Assembly (NCBI RefSeq): GCF_014066305.1
Contig: NW_023501085.1
Span: 1 to 64,000, forward strand
DNA: 64,000 bases
Direction of reading: 5' to 3'
From: Letharia columbiana
Lineage: Eukaryota; Ascomycota; Lecanoromycetes; Lecanorales; Parmeliaceae
Shown here piece after piece: positions 11,705 through 23,058 of this stretch (positions are counted from its first letter, which is position 1; each line of letters begins with the position of its first letter). The notes under the pieces were generated by a model. The model had not been told where the DNA came from. It saw only the letters and a list, made by a program, of their open reading frames with translations, and searched no databases. A program made the translations under genes and the position numbers.

Positions 11705-12603
11705 TGCGGAGCGTTTGGTAGAAGAATGAGAATGATTCTGGACGATTAGAGCATTGAGGGACAAGAGATGATGAGCCGAGGTCGAGAGAAAACATGACGC
11801 TCACATGCACTGCTCAAATGAGCGGCGCTTTCAAGCTTGATCGTTGAGTACCGACAGCTTTCCCAATTGGGCCCAACTTTCCAAGGGGCAATCAAATCCG
11901 AGCGCAGAGAAACTCGCAACTTGATTCCAACATTCATGCATTGTGAGCATGTCTATTTGTATGTTTTTGAGAGCGCTTTTGAAGTCTTTGCTTCCAGACC
12001 GCTGCCGCTCGGCCTCGCTCGGGTAGTAAGACTGGGATGAAGCTGAACCCCAGCCGCAGCGAAGGATTGGCGAAGCATCCTTCCGTCACGGCGGTTCGAT
12101 CCTCTCACTCAGCTGCGCCCTGCATCCTCACGTTTATGGGCAGTGGCCTTTTTTTGAGATTCAGGAAGAGAGTGGAGTCAGCGTGGAGAAGCTCGCCGAA
12201 TCGATTACTAGCTTACCTACAGCAGAAGCGTCATGGAATGCATGAAGAACGCATCTAGTGAGCCACCGAGGAAACGCGAGAAAGCGAAGGCGTTTTCAGC
12301 AGGTGCTGCGTTGCGCATAATACATTGTCAGTCTCGTAACTAGTATAAGCGTTTCGCAAGAAGAATCGCATGGCCTTTGTCTAAGAGGGATAGCTTCAGT
12401 GGCTGTTGGTATATTATACTGCTTCAAGTAAGATTGGGCGAGAATACAATAATGGTTTTCGAAGTAAAGATAGTTGATCAACATTCACACTTCTCTCCGC
12501 CGCCTTTTCCAGCTTCACGTGTCTAAAAAATAGTACTATCTGAACTTCGCCTTGTCTCTTGCTTGAGACCATTGCTAATGACAAATTGCCAATAGACCTC
12601 AAT
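11705..12603. other. Intergenic region
   Basis: About 0.9 kb between the broken GH55 gene and the next - strand gene. No coding pattern, repeat or RNA gene seen. A GGTTCGATCC string at about 12090 resembles a tRNA B box but has no stem around it. Confidence 0.4.
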
Positions 12604-13770
12604 TCAGCCATCTAGGGAGCAGCCATGAGGTGCTTCAACCCAGCCAGTGAGGCGGTTGGCGATGTCTGAGCTGTAGCAGTGTGTCGCAATGCCCTTGCAG
12701 AGGTCGCCGGAGCCGTCGACCGCGCCTGAGTTGTAGAGTCTCGCCGCAATGTAAAATGCCGTGACATCATCTTTGCCGGATTCGTTGATGCACTGAGCCA
12801 GGCCATCGCCGTCGTTTGTACCAGCGGAGCCCTCGCGAACCATGCGAGTCACGACATCTTGGGGACAAGGATTTTGCACTACACCAGTAATATCGCTGTT
12901 ACAGGTAGCATTGCCGTTGTGGTCCTGCATGAGGCCAGGGTTGCGAACGCCATAATTTGATGTGGGTACGCGAACGCAGCCGCCCGACTCTTGCATGATG
13001 ATGGCGAGGATGAAGCGATGGTCAACTTTGGTCTCAACAGCAACTTGTTGGATTGCGTTGTAGATGGATCCAACCTCGGGTCCATCGTCATTGGCTTGTG
13101 AATACTGAGAGCAAGAGGAGAACATGATTTGCTTGTTGTCATTGAACCTGGGCAGATCGTTGTCAGTCAGTGGTCTCCTTGTTCAGCCAATAGTCTCGGC
13201 CACATCAAGACGTTCTAGAAGGCGTTCGTACATATTCTCAAACGATACCCACGCAGAACGAGTGGGAAACTTGGAGCCATCGCCGCAGTATTGGGTGTAG
13301 CTGTCCTTACCCGCTCCCACACCATCCGTGTTGTTGATTGAAGAGACGGCAATTGCTCCGTTAGAGACCTGGCCACCAGTCGCAAGAATGTGCTCGTATG
13401 ACGTGTGCTTGGACTGAAAGTTGCCTTTGCGACTGCTAAAATAAGGATCGTGGGAGGAAACAGGTTGTATCATTTCAGTTTTGAGACGAAGGCTTTGAAC
13501 ACCGTTCTCGCAAACATAGGGGCAAAAGGACGTGCCTGGATGGCCGAGTATTGCCTGCCCCGTTGAACTCTGCGAGCATCTGTCAATTCATATCAGTTGC
13601 TTTCCTGCACCAGAACAGGCACTGAAGATGATTCACTCCGCTCTGCAGGTGTAGGAGCTGAGCTCTCGTGGCTGCTCCAAGAAATTTGGAGGCCCCATGA
13701 TACCTGCCTGGACATGCTGGAGACATGCTCGGAAAACCAGAGCAGACACGAAGGTCTGGTAACTTGCCAT
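12604..13770 (-). CDS. Secreted lysozyme-fold / lytic-transglycosylase-like protein
   Basis: Exons 13770..13637, 13579..13232 and 13147..12604, all phases agreeing, give 341 residues. The first exon encodes a short hydrophobic leader (MASYQTFVSALVF...). The middle holds a Cys-containing stretch and SAWVSFENMF. The last exon carries the catalytic-looking core: FILAIIMQESGGCVRV, then NYGVRNPGLMQ, resembling the E-S...G-L-M-Q pattern of SLT/goose-lysozyme-like transglycosylases, with the Glu of QESG as candidate catalytic acid, and later DGLAQC, AARLYNSGAV and DIANRLTGWV. Such fungal secreted proteins are usually annotated by the lysozyme-like fold; the substrate (bacterial peptidoglycan or chitin) is inference. 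Six or more Cys fit an extracellular protein. The 84-nt second intron was placed because it joins ENM to FNDNKQIMFSSC. Confidence 0.8.
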
Positions 13771-15072
13771 CCCAATACGAAGTGTTCAGTTTTTGTAGAA
13801 ATATAGAAGGCCAATGATAGTGATTTCACGTGATCTTCGTACCTTTGGGTATGGACTTTGCAGCAGCGAGAATGAGACGACTTAAGGAGAACGCCAAGGC
13901 TCAATATTTCTTTGCGGGTCAAAGCTAATGGACTTCATCGGCCTTGGAACCTTACCAAATTTCATTGCCGATGCTTGCCGAGGGCGAGAAAAACGTTTTG
14001 GTCGCCTGCTGACCGTAGACCGACATGCATGATGCATCTCCGATGGCGTCCAGTATACGCAGACTTTGATCATATGCCATTTGGTCTGGTGCTTTACGCC
14101 TTCATGACTCCAGCAGGAGCTGTGAACGGGATTGTTTCTCCGCATGACGCAGACAAAATTTGTCTGGTGAGGCAACGGAAGCGAGGGCTTTGAGTCTCAG
14201 CAGCTGACTGCGACAGAACGAAGCAGCATCATTTCGTCTCAAATCTTTAATCTTTTTCGCAAGCTACCCGATTCAATAGAAATTGGTGGTGCCCGTCTGC
14301 AGGTCTGATCATAGGCGTCCTTCCACGCCCTGAATTGGTTTCCCCAATAGGAATGAGATCGAGCCCATGGACTGTAAAGTGTTTTGAGTAAGTCAGATGC
14401 ATGAGCGACGAGTCGTTATGTAGACCGGGTCAAAAGCTGAAGGAAAAGAAAGAATAATGAAATAGGAGGGGAATTGATTTACTGCGCGCTTATTAGCTCA
14501 TCGCGTTACTAAGCTTTCGGTCCACTAGCGTACATCTGGCGTCATTACTGTCAACTTGGGCATGTGCTCTGCTCAGCTCTCGATGGCTTCAGATAATCCG
14601 TGCGCTCCATGGAAACCTGGCACTAAGGCTCTCATATCCAGCCTGGTAAATCATGCACGGGAATCGATGCCTTGCTTGGGCCACCAACGAAGGATGAATC
14701 ATCGACCACTCACGGCTGCACGAGATGAAGGGCCCGAGAGGGCGTTGAAGCTTTGTCATGGGGGACGATGTGATTACTCGCGCTCATACCCCATTCGTAT
14801 GCCTGATGAGGGCATTGCCACTGGATTCATGTGGTGAAAATAGTATACTGGGCTGTACGAATCCTTTGGGATTTTGCACCGCCCCAGCGTTTCATACTTG
14901 TGGATTTCAGCTTTCCTTAAAAAGCTTTGAAGGACGTGCAACGTGGACACGTATGAATTTTTCATGTAGAACTTTATGAGCATATAAAATCATCAAGCCT
15001 TCCTGCTAATCGATTTCCACGTTTTACACTGGAGAACTTGGGACTGCGAACAATTCTTGACATCCTAGAAAG
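13771..15072. other. Intergenic region
   Basis: About 1.3 kb between two divergently transcribed secreted or glycan-active genes. Short open frames only; no recognisable protein, RNA or repeat. Confidence 0.4.
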
Positions 15073-16475
15073 ATGGCGGGCCCAAAGTCTGTATTCGCGC
15101 ATTTCATTGTAAGCCATGCGGACGCCAAGATGATTGAAGACGCCTTACTGACCTGCTCAAGGTTGGCAATGCTAGCGCCTACGGCCAAAGCGACTGGGTG
15201 GGCGACATGCAATTGGCGCAAGCCGCCGGTATCGACGCATTTGCCCTCAACGTCGGAGCCACCGACCAAACAACCACGACTCAAGTACCGCAAGCATACG
15301 GTGCGGCCGCACAAATCGGTTTCAAAGTCTTCCTGTCCTTTGACTACGCAGCCCAGGGACCTTGGTCGTCCCAGGCTGTCGTCAACACTATCCGTACTTA
15401 CGCCAACAGCCCAGCTCAATTTACGGTGAATGGGTTGCCACTTGTATCCACATTCGAAGGGACAGCGAAGGCCAGCGATTGGGCCACAATTCGCCAATCG
15501 ACTCCACTGTTTCTCGTTCCAGAGTGGACGAGTATTGCGCCTGATGACTTCAAGTCATCTGACGAGCAATATGTCGATGGTATCTGTGAGTCCTCGACTC
15601 TCATCTCGTCTCTGTATCCCAGTGTCATAGACTAAATTGCCCACTAGTCAGCTGGGACGCATGGCCTCAGGGCGCCGTTGACAAAACCGATGACTCCGAT
15701 TTAACTTGGCAGTCAGCCGCGGCTCCCAAGGCCTACATGATGCCAGTGTCTCCGTGGTTCTATACCAACCTGCCAAAGTACGACAAGAATTGGGTCTGGC
15801 GAGGAGACGACATGTGGCACAATCGCTGGCAGCAGGTGCTCCAAGTGCAGCCTCAATTTGTAGAGGTGAGCATCTCAGAATTTCGTTGCAGCTCTTCACC
15901 TGCCTGAACTGAAAAGGAGATTGACGTGATAGATTCTTACCTGGAATGATTATGGTGAATCTCACTATATTGGCCCCATCAAAGAACAGGGTATCCCCCA
16001 GGGGGCGCAAACTTACGTGAACAATATGCCCCATGACCACTGGCGCGATCTTCTCCCCTATTACATCCAAGCCTACAAAACTGGGCAGCCTGGCATCACG
16101 AAAGAGAAGCTTCACTTTTGGTACCGTCTTTCACCCGCCGCCGCGGGCTCCAGCGACGGTACTGCAGGGAACGCGCCTTGGCAACCATCCACAAGTCCCA
16201 ATGTCGTTGTCCAGGACAAGGTCTTCTTCACCGCACTCCTTACAAGCCCTGCGACAGTGACGGTGCAGATTGGAGGTAACGAGACAGATATTCTTTCTTC
16301 GAATGCGGTTGGAGCGTTTCATTCGTCTGTGCCATTCAACGGGAGGACTGGAGCCGTGACGGTCAGCATTGTGAGGGGCAGCGATGTCGTGGTCAGCGAA
16401 GTAGGCCCAGCTATTACGAACAGTCCGCCCAATGGCTTGACGAACTACAACGCTTGGGTTGGAGGTTCTGGATGA
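15073..16475 (+). CDS. GH71 glucan endo-1,3-alpha-glucosidase (mutanase)
   Basis: Exons 15073..15108, 15162..15585, 15648..15865 and 15933..16475 give 406 residues. The family pattern is complete: FAHFIVGNASAYGQSDW at the start, DMQLAQAAGIDAFALN, FKVFLSFDYAAQG, PLVSTFEG, the DGIFSWDAWP joint across intron 2, YMMPVSPWFYTNLP, WVWRGDDMWHNRW, and EILTWNDYGESHYIGP across intron 3, then HWRDLLPYYI and a beta-rich C-terminal region. GH71 enzymes hydrolyse alpha-1,3-glucan, a fungal wall polymer, during wall remodelling or attack on other fungi. The leader before FAHF is only seven residues (MAGPKSV) with no signal peptide, so this form is either intracellular or has a missed upstream exon. Introns of 53, 62 and 67 nt have standard GT-AG borders. 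Confidence 0.92.
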
Positions 16476-18559
16476 TGCTCACAGTTTGAGCCGAGAATAC
16501 CGATTTTTTTGCAAGCACTACGGGCAAGGACCCGGACACGAACTTTTCAATCAGTTTATTCGATGAGCATGGACAGTGCTCGTCAGGCCAGGGGCCTTGA
16601 GAAATTGACCAAAAACACCATCGTGGCGAATTCTTTGCCGTTGGAACTTTTTTTTCTTAGCAAAACCATAATTAAAAGTAATATATTTTAGGTTTCGTGC
16701 CCCAAACCGACGTACAAAAAAAGGAACCCGGGGCTCGCATTGCCACTTTTCCTTGCAGGCTCGCGGTCACCAATCTTGACAGTAGACATGATAGAAGAGC
16801 GCTGATTCAAGCTCTCAGACCTTCGACCTCATTTGAATCGAAGTAGTCGGATCTACTCACAGGTGTCCCCCCACCACCTGGAAAGCCAGGCGAATTAGCA
16901 TTCGGTCTTGCCAGTCTAGCTAGCCCGCAAAGGATGACCTTACAAGCGTGCGGGTTCAGAGGCAGAGTCAATCTTTGCCAAGCTCGAAGACACTGGTCAA
17001 ATTGTACGTGGGGCACCCGCTGCTAGGGTATGGTATGAGAGACGAATAGACTCACAGCATGAGTGACCACTCTTGTTGAAATATGCATGTGTGTGTTCCT
17101 ACTCAGAAGGGGGCTTAACCTTAATCCTCGGGTAGGGGTCACCTAGACCTTCCTTCAGGCGATTAGACGGTTGTATTGGATTGAGTACTTAGCATGTAGT
17201 TAAGATACATATATATCGACTTGAGTACCCTCATGGCAAGCCTAGCGTATTTGTTCCAAGCACACATTCATCGATCCTAGTCAGGATCATCATGGGAGTG
17301 GGAGGACAGTAGCGTCCGATGAATCGATGTTAAGGCTCTATTGGATCCCCGTGAGATAAAAAGTACCAACCGGTCTTAACGCACGTCCATACCGCGTAAA
17401 TGGCGAAGTTTAACGATCTTATTTTTCAAACACTGCAGGTAAGGGGGTTGAGACGTCCCGGCAATCCTAGGAAACCTCATGCCGGGAGAACTAGAAGCCG
17501 ACGACGTGGTATCTAGAATAGATCGAATCGACTCGCGCAATGTAGGAGATAGTACTGACGGTCGCAATCGATAGAGGACTCGTATATCTTCGTAGAACGG
17601 ACAGTCGCGGATGATCGAAGACTCCACCATCTCGAATCGCGTGCCCAAGATCTTGCCCCATGTCGAAGGGCGAGTCGAATCGAATCAACCAGCGCTCATT
17701 TCGAACGGGCGCGAATGATGTAGAGGACGTCTTCCGTTCTTAGGTTAGACTAGTAAACACAAGCTCCCGGGGGTTAGATCTTCTGGCTTTGCTGACAGCT
17801 GAAGCAGCCGCAAATACGTCACCCACAGCTAGGTCTTGAGGGCCCGAAATGTGTGAGCACAGCTTATGGGTTCTTTGGGAACCAGACTAGCTCTACAATA
17901 AGCTGTTTTCTGACGTGTGGAAGTGGAACTATCAAACCTCTCGGTGGGTAGTATCTTACAGCTTACGTTTGCAGTCAATGCAGTTGAGGATTAACACATA
18001 TCTCAAAGTATTCTTCGTTAGCAGAAGAATTTTGATGAAGAAAAAGAAGAAGGGCATGCCAATAGACCCCCCGCCCCCCAAACAAGGGTTTCTCACCTGG
18101 TGTAAAGTCTGGAATAAACATCGGTGTTACTTCACACATGATTTTCTCCCAACCTCCATCGCCAGAAAGCTTTGGACACATAATTGACATTCGATTTCAG
18201 GTCACTGCCGTATACATGGAAGGGCCTCTTGGCGCTGACGCTGCTGTTGTTTATATCCGGAGCGGCGGCTAAATGCCTTAGTTTCCGGGCAGGCGCAAAA
18301 TCGTGGTATGAACGTCATCGAGGACCGTTTCCGAAGAAGGAGGCATTGATCCGCTGAGCAAAATCGCCAATTATTTTGGGAACCGCTGAAAGCTGTCTCC
18401 TTGAATAGATTGGAATATTGATATATACGGATACGGTAGTAATGCCAGGACTCACAAGTCTTCACGCTCGTGGTTTCCTTCCAACATTTTAGGCAACAAC
18501 TAGAATAATACAATGCCATACACGATCCATCCTCTTTCTTCTCTTCGTGCGCTTTCCTC
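16476..18559. other. Large intergenic region with a possible old repeat relic
   Basis: About 2 kb without a supported gene. On the - strand 17648..17376 a short frame has a SSIIRDCPFYEDIR stretch reminiscent of the Cys-Pro-x-Tyr/Trp tail near the end of fungal LINE or RNase H reading frames, but this is weak. A C-rich run lies near 18068-18080 and a purine-rich tract just before it. Confidence 0.3.
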
Positions 18560-19579
18560 TCAGAGACTTCCACAATCCTTAATCACTATCTTCGAACTCG
18601 GTGTCCCATCAGGCGATCCGACAGCCTCGATAGCAGCCACAAATTCTTGACCCTCAATCACCTCACCGAAAACGGTGTGCTTGCCGTTGAGATGAGGCGT
18701 CGGGACAGTGGTGATGAAGAATTGCGATCCATTGCTACACGTATTTCAGACTCAGCATTCCCAGAACTCGCACCTGGAAGTAAGACTCAAAAGGCTTAGG
18801 GGTTGACGCACGTATTGGGCCCAGAATTTGCCATTGAAAGCAGATAAGGCCGATCATGCTTAAAAGTAAAGTTCTCATCTTTGAACTTATCACCGTAGAT
18901 GGACTTGCCGCCCGTGCCCTGTATTGCAATCAAGCAGCCATTAGCAAGCTGGTGCACACAACGCATCCTGAGGCATCAAGTAGCATCACCACCTCTACTG
19001 GCCAGATGATTCACCCGACATAACTCAGAGCAGTGCACATACATCACCCCTCGTAAAATCCCCGCCCTGAAGCATGAACCCGGGAATAACCCGATGGAAG
19101 CTGCTACCCGCATAGCCGAATCCCTTCTCATTCGTGCAAAGAGCGCGGAAGTTTTCTGCGGTAATTGGTACTTCCTTGCTGTAGAGCCTGAAGACGACTC
19201 TAGCCGGCGGGCCTGTGCAGGTCAAGAGGTTAAAGCTGAGACGGTTTGGCTGAGGGGACATAAGTGGGAAGCAGATTTACCATTGTTCACAGTGAGGTCG
19301 AAGTAGACGTTTGAGAACTCTGGAACGGGGGCGGGAGAGGCAGATGACGTGCCAGTGGAGGCGATGCCGGACGTTGGGTTGGTGGTAGACTGGGCAGGTT
19401 GCCGGTAGGTAGACTGCGATGGCTGAGAGCTTCCTGTGCCATCCCATTCCTTCAGTATTTTATGATGGAGAAGTTCAGACGAAAACACATTTTCAAGCGA
19501 AGGAAAACTCAAGGGAAGAATTACCTGCTTGGCTGCTGTCGCCCTTATTTTTGCGCTTGAGTTTGTCTAGGAGCCCCAT
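18560..19579 (-). CDS. Cyclophilin-type peptidyl-prolyl cis-trans isomerase
   Basis: Five exons: 19579..19525, 19433..19281, 19212..19043, 18918..18812, 18734..18560 (219 residues). After a basic N-terminus ([13 protein letters not shown]) and a ~40-residue Ser/Thr/Pro-rich linker comes a complete cyclophilin domain: [54 protein letters not shown] (active-site FHR and QGGDF seen), [38 protein letters not shown] and a DCGSL end. It catalyses proline isomerisation, probably in the cytosol; the linker is unusual for the short CypA form. Each intron boundary is fixed by the cyclophilin sequence and phase. All key catalytic residues are present. Confidence 0.95.
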
Positions 19580-20151
19580 GATGGCTGATGAATGGGTCTT
19601 ATATACTTTCGAATGTATAGTCTTTGGGCGAACTAAGTCTGGATATATACAATTTTGAAGAGATGAAATGTTGATATTTCCAAAAATGAGCTGGAGACAA
19701 AATCAGGGAAACAGCAATGATGCGCATGTGGCTGAGCTAGCGTTACACCAAAAAAAGTCTAAAGGGGAGGTGGGAGGTGGGGCGCAGAGCTAGGTATAGC
19801 AGTATTCCCTTGAGCCAACATATTCCCATAAGTAGTAAGAGAAAGCAGACCTGAATACCTACACTGAAGCCCTTGACAGCCTGCCAATTAAGTAGTTCAA
19901 TTTGGTGCATGTATGTTGTATGACGGATGTCTTGAGCAGTAGGCCCTGACATCATGGCATTGCTGCTTCTACGCGGGATACATTCGACAGCTGTGGTGAG
20001 AAGAAACCCTAGATGCATGAAAATTCTGCTTGTATGGCGAGGCTTTTTGGGTAGTGACAAGGAAAGGACAGCTAGCTAGACACACGGCATTGAAGTCACG
20101 GGGGTTTCCTTGCTGTCAGCTCAGGCTACTATTCAAACCACGATACACAAA
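19580..20151. other. Intergenic region
   Basis: About 570 bp between two tandem - strand genes; promoter of the cyclophilin gene on the right side. No coding pattern recognised. Confidence 0.4.
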
Positions 20152-21310
20152 TCACATGATCATACAATTTGACGAGTTGATTGCCACAAACGTTGCGGCC
20201 TTCGCTCGCTTCTGCACTCCCTTGGCAGTGGGTTCATACTCCCTGCCAATCCTGTCTCCAGGGGAACCTGGAAATGTAATTTTCGACATGTTCAATAGCT
20301 GAGTGGGTAACTCTATTGGTGGAGAGGAGGTGTGCAAGCCGCATACTTGAACTTGCATGGCAAGTGGTTGTTGGGAAGATTGGGCGGCGGTGACCATGAT
20401 GGCGTTCAACTGGCGAAGGTTCCCTTCGGAGACAGGCCCGCGAATATGAGAGGAGCCATCTCTGAAAGAGACGGCGAACTGGTTTGATTGGCTGGGTGAG
20501 AGGGCGATACTCTGTTCTGTTAGCAAGTCAAATGACTCTTATGCACCCTGAAAATACGCTGGAATTGCAAACTTACATTGACTCCCAACTTGCCATGCCT
20601 TCTCAGCAGCTCTTCCAACTTCTGATACTCAGAATCCAAATTGCAGCTGCCATTTCCGTCCCGCCATAGAGCAAACCACGTCTCTTTAACACCTAACGTG
20701 ACCAACGTCGGCGTACGGCTTGGCTGTTCTAAATCGATAAGTCTCTCCAGACTTGAAGGTATCGAGCTCCAGGTTGCACGGGCACCCGGGAATGTAGCAA
20801 AACAGCTGCCTTTAGGACCAATCGACACTTTGGTCTGTGCCATATCCCAGGATTTTGATGCATGAAGTCGAAGCCATGACTCTAAATTGTCATAGGCGGC
20901 TTGTCTTGCTGACCCTAAGATTCTAATATTAGGTCCTTTCCTAGAACGGAACTTGAGAGATGCGTGACTGGGTACAATGAGGGAAACGGACATGATTTAT
21001 AGAAAGAACCATGTTTCAGATTTGGACCTTGCTCTCGCCTTCTGGTCCATTTCATCTGCCCATCTATGGCTTGGTACCCAAAGAACCAGTCAAGGTTTGG
21101 CCCTAAAGCAACACACAAGGGGCGGTTGACATCCGTGAGCTTGGCAAAGTCTTTGGTTGCACGCGCCCAACTATACAACCGAGAAGATATGAGAAGACGG
21201 AATTACAAAAACGAGCAGACATGAACTTACATTATGGAGGAGAGTGGTCTCTCAGGGGAGTAGAAGTAGAAATCACCTGTGAAGCCAAAACAGAAGGTCA
21301 AATCTGACAT
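20152..21310 (-). CDS. Hypothetical protein with about four internal blade-like repeats
   Basis: Exons 21310..21231, 21170..21039, 20967..20577 and 20511..20152 join in phase to 320 residues. I do not recognise a named family. The protein repeats a motif of the type V/I-x-L-G-P-x4-W/C-F-x4-G followed by a W/L-rich helix-like stretch: CVALGPNLDWFFGYQAIDG, VSIGPKGSCFATFPGARATW, VTLGVKETWFALWRDGNGS, then IALSPSQSNQFAVSFRDGSS. This suggests a small beta-propeller-like or WD-like repeat protein, by inference only. No signal peptide or membrane helix. Intron 2 needs a GC donor (AG|GCGAGA at 21038) because the only GT donor nearby breaks the frame. Function unknown. Confidence 0.7.
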
Positions 21311-21744
21311 GTCGGCTTCGAAGAGGGGCAGCAAGACTCATTCAATGCTCCAGATACAAGACGTGGTCATTATGATATTGTCCTCCATTCTGTCAGCGCA
21401 ATCTCTGCACTGCTGCTCCGCCTCACCGGTCAGATTGAAGATATGTTGGTAGCCTGATACCTTTTTTTAGAAACCATTAGCCGTGTTCCATTTTATATTC
21501 TAGTGCATAACTTTATGCACACTTCTTACATTACATTACTTGTACTCGTATTATGTAGGCGAGATCTTATCTCTTGGCAATGAAGCACCTGGTCTTGGCA
21601 TGGATGGACAGCCAATCCATTCCAGACTTCAATTTCGCATACCAGCCCCTGCAGCTGACAACCCCTATTTGGGTCTATCAGCGCCAGGAATGTGAAGGGG
21701 GAAAGGCGCGGAAGAGGGGGGGGGGGTTTGTGGAGAGCTCCACC

Positions 21745-21777
21745 TTCTCTTCTTCTTCTTCTTCTTCTTCTTCTTCT
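21745..21777. repeat. (TTC)n microsatellite
   Basis: About ten TTC/TCT triplets in a row on the + strand upstream of the CRH-family gene. Confidence 0.9.
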
Positions 21778-21850
21778 CATCACTGTCACTCCTTTACAGC
21801 GTTGCATAGAACCACGGCCCTTCGGCATCACACTCCTTACACGGGTCATA

Positions 21851-21890
21851 CAAGGTCACACAAGGTCACACAAGGTCACACAAGGTCACA
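21851..21890. repeat. 10-bp tandem repeat (CAAGGTCACA)x4
   Basis: Four exact copies of CAAGGTCACA with degenerate copies on both sides, ending about 45 bp before the ATG of the next gene. Its position in the 5' leader or core promoter is notable; no function is shown. Confidence 0.9.
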
Positions 21891-21933
21891 CAACAAGATC
21901 ACACACGGTCACAGACGTCTCGCAAGTCTCACA

Positions 21934-23058
21934 ATGTCGCTCCTTCTAGTATCCTGTCTCACACTCCTCCCCTACCTTTTGATTCCAACTGCCGCGCAGA
22001 CCTGGACATCCTGCAACCCCCTCAACAGCACCGACTGCCCACCTGACCTAGCCCTTGGCACATCGAATGCCTCTTTCACTCTGAATTCTACCTCGTCCTT
22101 CGAATCTTCCCTCTGGAACACCACTGCCGGCGCCTTAACTTACAATTCCTCTGGCGCCGCCTTCACTATCGCCCAAAGAGGCGATGCGCCCACAATCCAA
22201 AGCAAATTCTACATCTTCTTTGGCGAAGTCGAGGTCTGGCTCAAAGCCGCCCCGGGTCAGGGGGTGGTCAGCAGTGTGGTATTGCAGTCCGATGATTTGG
22301 ATGAGATAGATGAAGAATTTATCGGCAACAACGATACCCACGCCGAGAATAATTATTACGGGAAGGGCAACACGACTGATGCATATGAGAGGGCAAAATG
22401 GTATCCCCTGCCCAACGGTGGGAGTCCGACCGAAGGGTATCACAACTACACGACACGATGGACAAATGAGAGTTTGGAGTGGTATATTGACGGATCCATC
22501 GTGCGCACGCTGGCATATGCCGATGCGAATGGAGGAGCGAGCTACCCCCAGACACCCATGAATGTCCGCATAGGCATCTGGGCTGGCGGGGACAAAGATA
22601 ATAGTAATTACACCGTGCAATGGGCTGGCGGGGAGATCGATTACTCCAAGGGCCCGTACACAATGTTTGTGCAGTCGGTCCGCATAAACGACTACTCTAC
22701 TGGCTCAGAGTACAAATACGGCGACACAACCGGCACCTGGCAATCCATCCAGACCGTCCCCGGTAACTCTACGGCCCTAAAAATCCTCACAGCCCCACCT
22801 TCCGAGAGCGTTACCCAGCGCTTCAAGGGCCTCTCCCACGGCGCGCAAATCGGCATCTTCAGCACCATCATTGCTGCTATTGCAGTCTGTGTGGGGATGT
22901 GGGCGTTCTGTTGCGTCAAGCAAAGGAGGGCTGGGAAAGCGGAGAGGAGGGTAGCAGACGCCATGTATGAGAAGGATACGGCGGAGTTGATGGCATACCG
23001 CGCAACAAGGAGGAAAGGTGGACATGTAAGCGAGAGGGAAATGGAAGATGAGTTCTGA
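21934..23058 (+). CDS. CRH/UTR2-family GH16 cell-wall transglycosylase
   Basis: Intronless, 374 residues. Signal peptide (LLLVSCLTLLPYLLIPTAAQ), then the N-terminal Cys motif SCNPLNSTDCP, and the GH16 active-site motif E-I-D-E-E at residues 124-128 (within DDLDEIDEEF, the ExDxE catalytic triad of the family). Later come WYIDGS, NVRIGIWAGG and YTVQWAGGEIDY. Near residues 310-330 a single hydrophobic helix (IGIFSTIIAAIAVCVGMWAF) is followed by a basic tail. CRH proteins cross-link chitin to beta-glucan in the fungal wall. A true transmembrane helix with a ~50-residue cytosolic tail, rather than a GPI signal, is a variant seen in some members. The start at 21934 was chosen because it begins the signal peptide. 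Confidence 0.92.
   Translation: MSLLLVSCLTLLPYLLIPTAAQTWTSCNPLNSTDCPPDLALGTSNASFTLNSTSSFESSLWNTTAGALTYNSSGAAFTIAQRGDAPTIQSKFYIFFGEVEVWLKAAPGQGVVSSVVLQSDDLDEIDEEFIGNNDTHAENNYYGKGNTTDAYERAKWYPLPNGGSPTEGYHNYTTRWTNESLEWYIDGSIVRTLAYADANGGASYPQTPMNVRIGIWAGGDKDNSNYTVQWAGGEIDYSKGPYTMFVQSVRINDYSTGSEYKYGDTTGTWQSIQTVPGNSTALKILTAPPSESVTQRFKGLSHGAQIGIFSTIIAAIAVCVGMWAFCCVKQRRAGKAERRVADAMYEKDTAELMAYRATRRKGGHVSEREMEDEF

Larger units (their letters stand above)
21311..21933. other. Divergent intergenic region with simple repeats
   Basis: Promoter space for two divergent genes. It includes a G run at about 21717-21726, a (TTC)n tract and a 10-bp tandem array, listed separately. An open frame runs from 21574 into the downstream gene, but its first 120 codons are repeat-derived and not protein-like. 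Confidence 0.6.

Noticed and set aside
12085..12105. GGTTCGATCC string like a tRNA B box
   Set aside because: No T-stem pairing, no A box at a proper distance and no acceptor stem could be found.
17376..17648. Possible LINE / RNase H tail
   Set aside because: Only one short CPFYED-like motif supports it; no other retrotransposon domain lies nearby.
21574..21933. N-terminal 120-codon extension of the CRH-family protein
   Set aside because: It consists of translated microsatellite and 10-bp repeat sequence; the signal peptide begins at the ATG at 21934.
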